DNA of 64,000 nucleotides from Cytophagaceae bacterium (GTDB lineage Bacteria > Bacteroidota > Bacteroidia > Cytophagales > Spirosomataceae). Below, in pieces: positions 62,377-64,000 of the stretch. The notes under the pieces are model-generated. The model worked only from the letters and a program-made list of their open reading frames with translations, searched no databases and was not told where the DNA came from. Where the stretch lies: NCBI GenBank assembly GCA_027491315.1, contig JAIXWL010000004.1:186001-250000 (forward strand), in the 5' to 3' direction. The first letter of the stretch is position 1; every line of letters starts with the position of its first letter. The translations under genes were made by a program, and so were the position numbers.

Positions 62377-64000
62377 ATGAAAATTAACTCCCTACGTTCT
62401 ATATTATTTTTGGCTGCTTTGGGTATTTTAGCCTATACCAGTTGGAGATGTACCAGTGCCCAAGCCGATGATACGGCCATGCCCGATGTAGTTGACTACA
62501 ACTACCATATCAGACCTATTTTATCTGATCGATGCTTCAAATGCCATGGGCCAGATGCCAACAAACGAGAAGCCAACCTTCGATTAGATACTCCTGAGGG
62601 AGCTTATGCTGCCTTTAAGGATAATGCCAAAGCGCACGCTATCGTTCCTGGGAATCCGGATGCATCGGAATTAATGGCCAGAATCACAGCCAAGGATACC
62701 TCTCTGCGTATGCCCCCCATGAAATCCAATTTGACTTTAAGTCCACATGAAATAGAATTACTGGAAAAGTGGATTGAACAAGGGGCAAAATACAAACCTC
62801 ACTGGGCCTTTATTGCCCCTAAATCTCCTGAAATACCTGAGGCTGATGCCGCATGGGCTCGGAATCCCATCGATCATTTTACCTATGCTAAAATGAAAGA
62901 AAAAGGGCTAAGTCCCAATGAGGAGGCCGATAAAGAGCGACTTTTAAAGCGAGTTTGTTTTGATTTGACTGGACTGCCTCCTAGCTTGGAAATGCAAGAC
63001 CATTTCTTAAAAGATACAAGTCCCCAGGCTTATGAAAAAATAGTGGATGAATTGTTGGCCAATAAGCATTACGGTGAAAAAATGGCCACTTACTGGTTGG
63101 ACGTTGCCAGATATGCGGATTCACATGGCTATCAAGACGATGGCTTAAGAACCATGTGGCCTTGGCGGGATTGGGTCATTCATGCGTTTAATTCGAATTA
63201 TTCCTATTCCAAATTCTTAACTTGGCAGCTGGCTGGTGATCTGATTCCTCATGCCACCAAAGAAATGATTTTAGCCACAGGTTTTAATCGTAATCATAAA
63301 ATCACCCAAGAGGGTGGGGTTATAGATGAAGAATATCGCGTGGAATATGTCAATGACCGGACCAGTACTTTTGGGAAAGCATTTTTGGCGCTCACCTTTG
63401 AATGTTCTAAATGCCATGATCATAAATATGATCCTATTTCTCAAAAGGACTATTATAGTACCTATGCATTTTTTAACCAAGTTCCAGAAAAAGGTCTTTT
63501 TGGAACCATTGATGCCTCTTTTGCCGATCCTCCCAATATCAAAATTACAAGCCAAGAGGTTGCTTCTATTTTGAAATTTATCAATAAAAGGGATACAGCA
63601 GCAGTAGAAGTCATGGTGATGAAGGATTCAAGTAACTGGCGACCTACCTATGTGCTGAACCGGGGAAATTACGATGCTCATGGTGAGCCAGTAGGTGTAG
63701 GAATACCCAAAAGCATTTTACCTTTTTCTCCTCAAAAATATGGCAAAAACCGTTTAGGATTAGCCAAATGGTTGGTTGATGATCAAAATCCGCTTACAGC
63801 CCGTGTATTTGTTAACCGGGTATGGTTTCAGTTTTTTGGTCGGGGAATTGTAAAAACACTGGGCGACTTTGGTATGCAAGGAGAATTACCTACCCATCCT
63901 GAATTATTGGATTGGTTGGCAGTTGATTTTAAGTCGCACCACTGGAATATCAAACGTTTGGTGAAGCAAATTGTGACATCAGCTACCTACCGTCAATCTT
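62377..64000 (+). CDS. PSD1 and cytochrome c domain protein (DUF1549/DUF1553), 3' end outside window
   Basis: 541 residues are visible, and the frame is open to the window end. It starts at the ATG at 62377 (62365 is the alternative). The N-terminal cytochrome domain has CFKCH (Cys53-Cys56-His57) in ILSDRCFKCHGPDANKREANL. DUF1549 follows (VCFDLTGLPPSLEM), with a second heme motif CSKCH (343-347) in ECSKCHDHKYDPIS. DUF1553 begins near NRLGLAKWLVDDQNPLTARVF and runs off the end. In Planctomycetes and Bacteroidota such proteins pair with a DUF1501 protein; that gene would lie downstream. Exported; redox role unknown. Confidence 0.93.
   Translation, partial: MKINSLRSILFLAALGILAYTSWRCTSAQADDTAMPDVVDYNYHIRPILSDRCFKCHGPDANKREANLRLDTPEGAYAAFKDNAKAHAIVPGNPDASELMARITAKDTSLRMPPMKSNLTLSPHEIELLEKWIEQGAKYKPHWAFIAPKSPEIPEADAAWARNPIDHFTYAKMKEKGLSPNEEADKERLLKRVCFDLTGLPPSLEMQDHFLKDTSPQAYEKIVDELLANKHYGEKMATYWLDVARYADSHGYQDDGLRTMWPWRDWVIHAFNSNYSYSKFLTWQLAGDLIPHATKEMILATGFNRNHKITQEGGVIDEEYRVEYVNDRTSTFGKAFLALTFECSKCHDHKYDPISQKDYYSTYAFFNQVPEKGLFGTIDASFADPPNIKITSQEVASILKFINKRDTAAVEVMVMKDSSNWRPTYVLNRGNYDAHGEPVGVGIPKSILPFSPQKYGKNRLGLAKWLVDDQNPLTARVFVNRVWFQFFGRGIVKTLGDFGMQGELPTHPELLDWLAVDFKSHHWNIKRLVKQIVTSATYRQS

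Noticed and set aside
62365-64000. PSD1 gene as a sign of planctomycete origin
   Set aside because: The same domain proteins occur in Bacteroidota, and promoters, SusCD and neighbouring genes are all Bacteroidota-like.

Overview
The window reads as chromosome of a Bacteroidota bacterium, most likely Cytophagales (Spirosomataceae-like); the genus cannot be fixed. The evidence is a SusC/SusD pair, many secreted Gfo/Idh/MocA, DUF1080 and ThuA proteins, Bacteroidota-type -7 boxes (TAnnTTTG) ahead of several genes, and low-to-moderate GC with dense genes on both strands.

Layout. 1-6.9 kb is a housekeeping stretch: prfC (5' end cut), a phosphohexomutase, a polytopic membrane protein, dapF and a DinB-fold protein. 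At 6.92 kb lies tRNA-Asp(GTC). The tRNA 3' end plus its terminator is repeated at 9.84 kb, and the terminator with the CCA end again at 12.64 kb. The two AT-rich intervals between copies hold an AlbA_2/HATPase protein, two unknown proteins and a kelch-type membrane sensor. They look like two successive integrations at the tRNA, without an integrase in the window. 13-17.6 kb has a Nudix-type regulator with a divergent operator, a small secreted protein, a secreted Xaa-Pro aminopeptidase with a DUF1304 protein, and a serine hydrolase.

17.6-48.6 kb is a carbohydrate region: two purple-acid-phosphatase-like enzymes, GH106, DUF4382, TauE/SafE, an L,D-transpeptidase, SusCD flanked by two Tat-exported Gfo/Idh/MocA oxidoreductases, the operon ThuA / sugar isomerase-epimerase / CPBP, and the operon BASS transporter / SASA esterase / cupin / DUF1080 / cytochrome-propeller protein, then GH20. 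The mix of C3-oxidising dehydrogenases, ThuA, DUF1080, TIM-barrel epimerases and cytochrome proteins fits oxidation-based (3-keto) glycoside breakdown. 48.7-56.7 kb has a two-domain sulfatase and, on the opposite strand 4 kb away, a formylglycine-generating enzyme with both catalytic cysteines. Between them is a compact redox operon (two Rieske proteins, DUF5777 barrel, YceI, tri-domain cytochrome lipoprotein). 57-64 kb has a TonB-dependent receptor, a cytochrome-linked PQQ-type sugar dehydrogenase, a kelch protein and a PSD1 (DUF1549/DUF1553) cytochrome protein cut by the window end.

Intergenic DNA carries two repeat families: a 33-bp palindrome in four copies, and two arm-spacer-inverted-arm arrays built in strict 7-nt register that supply the stop codons of adjacent genes.
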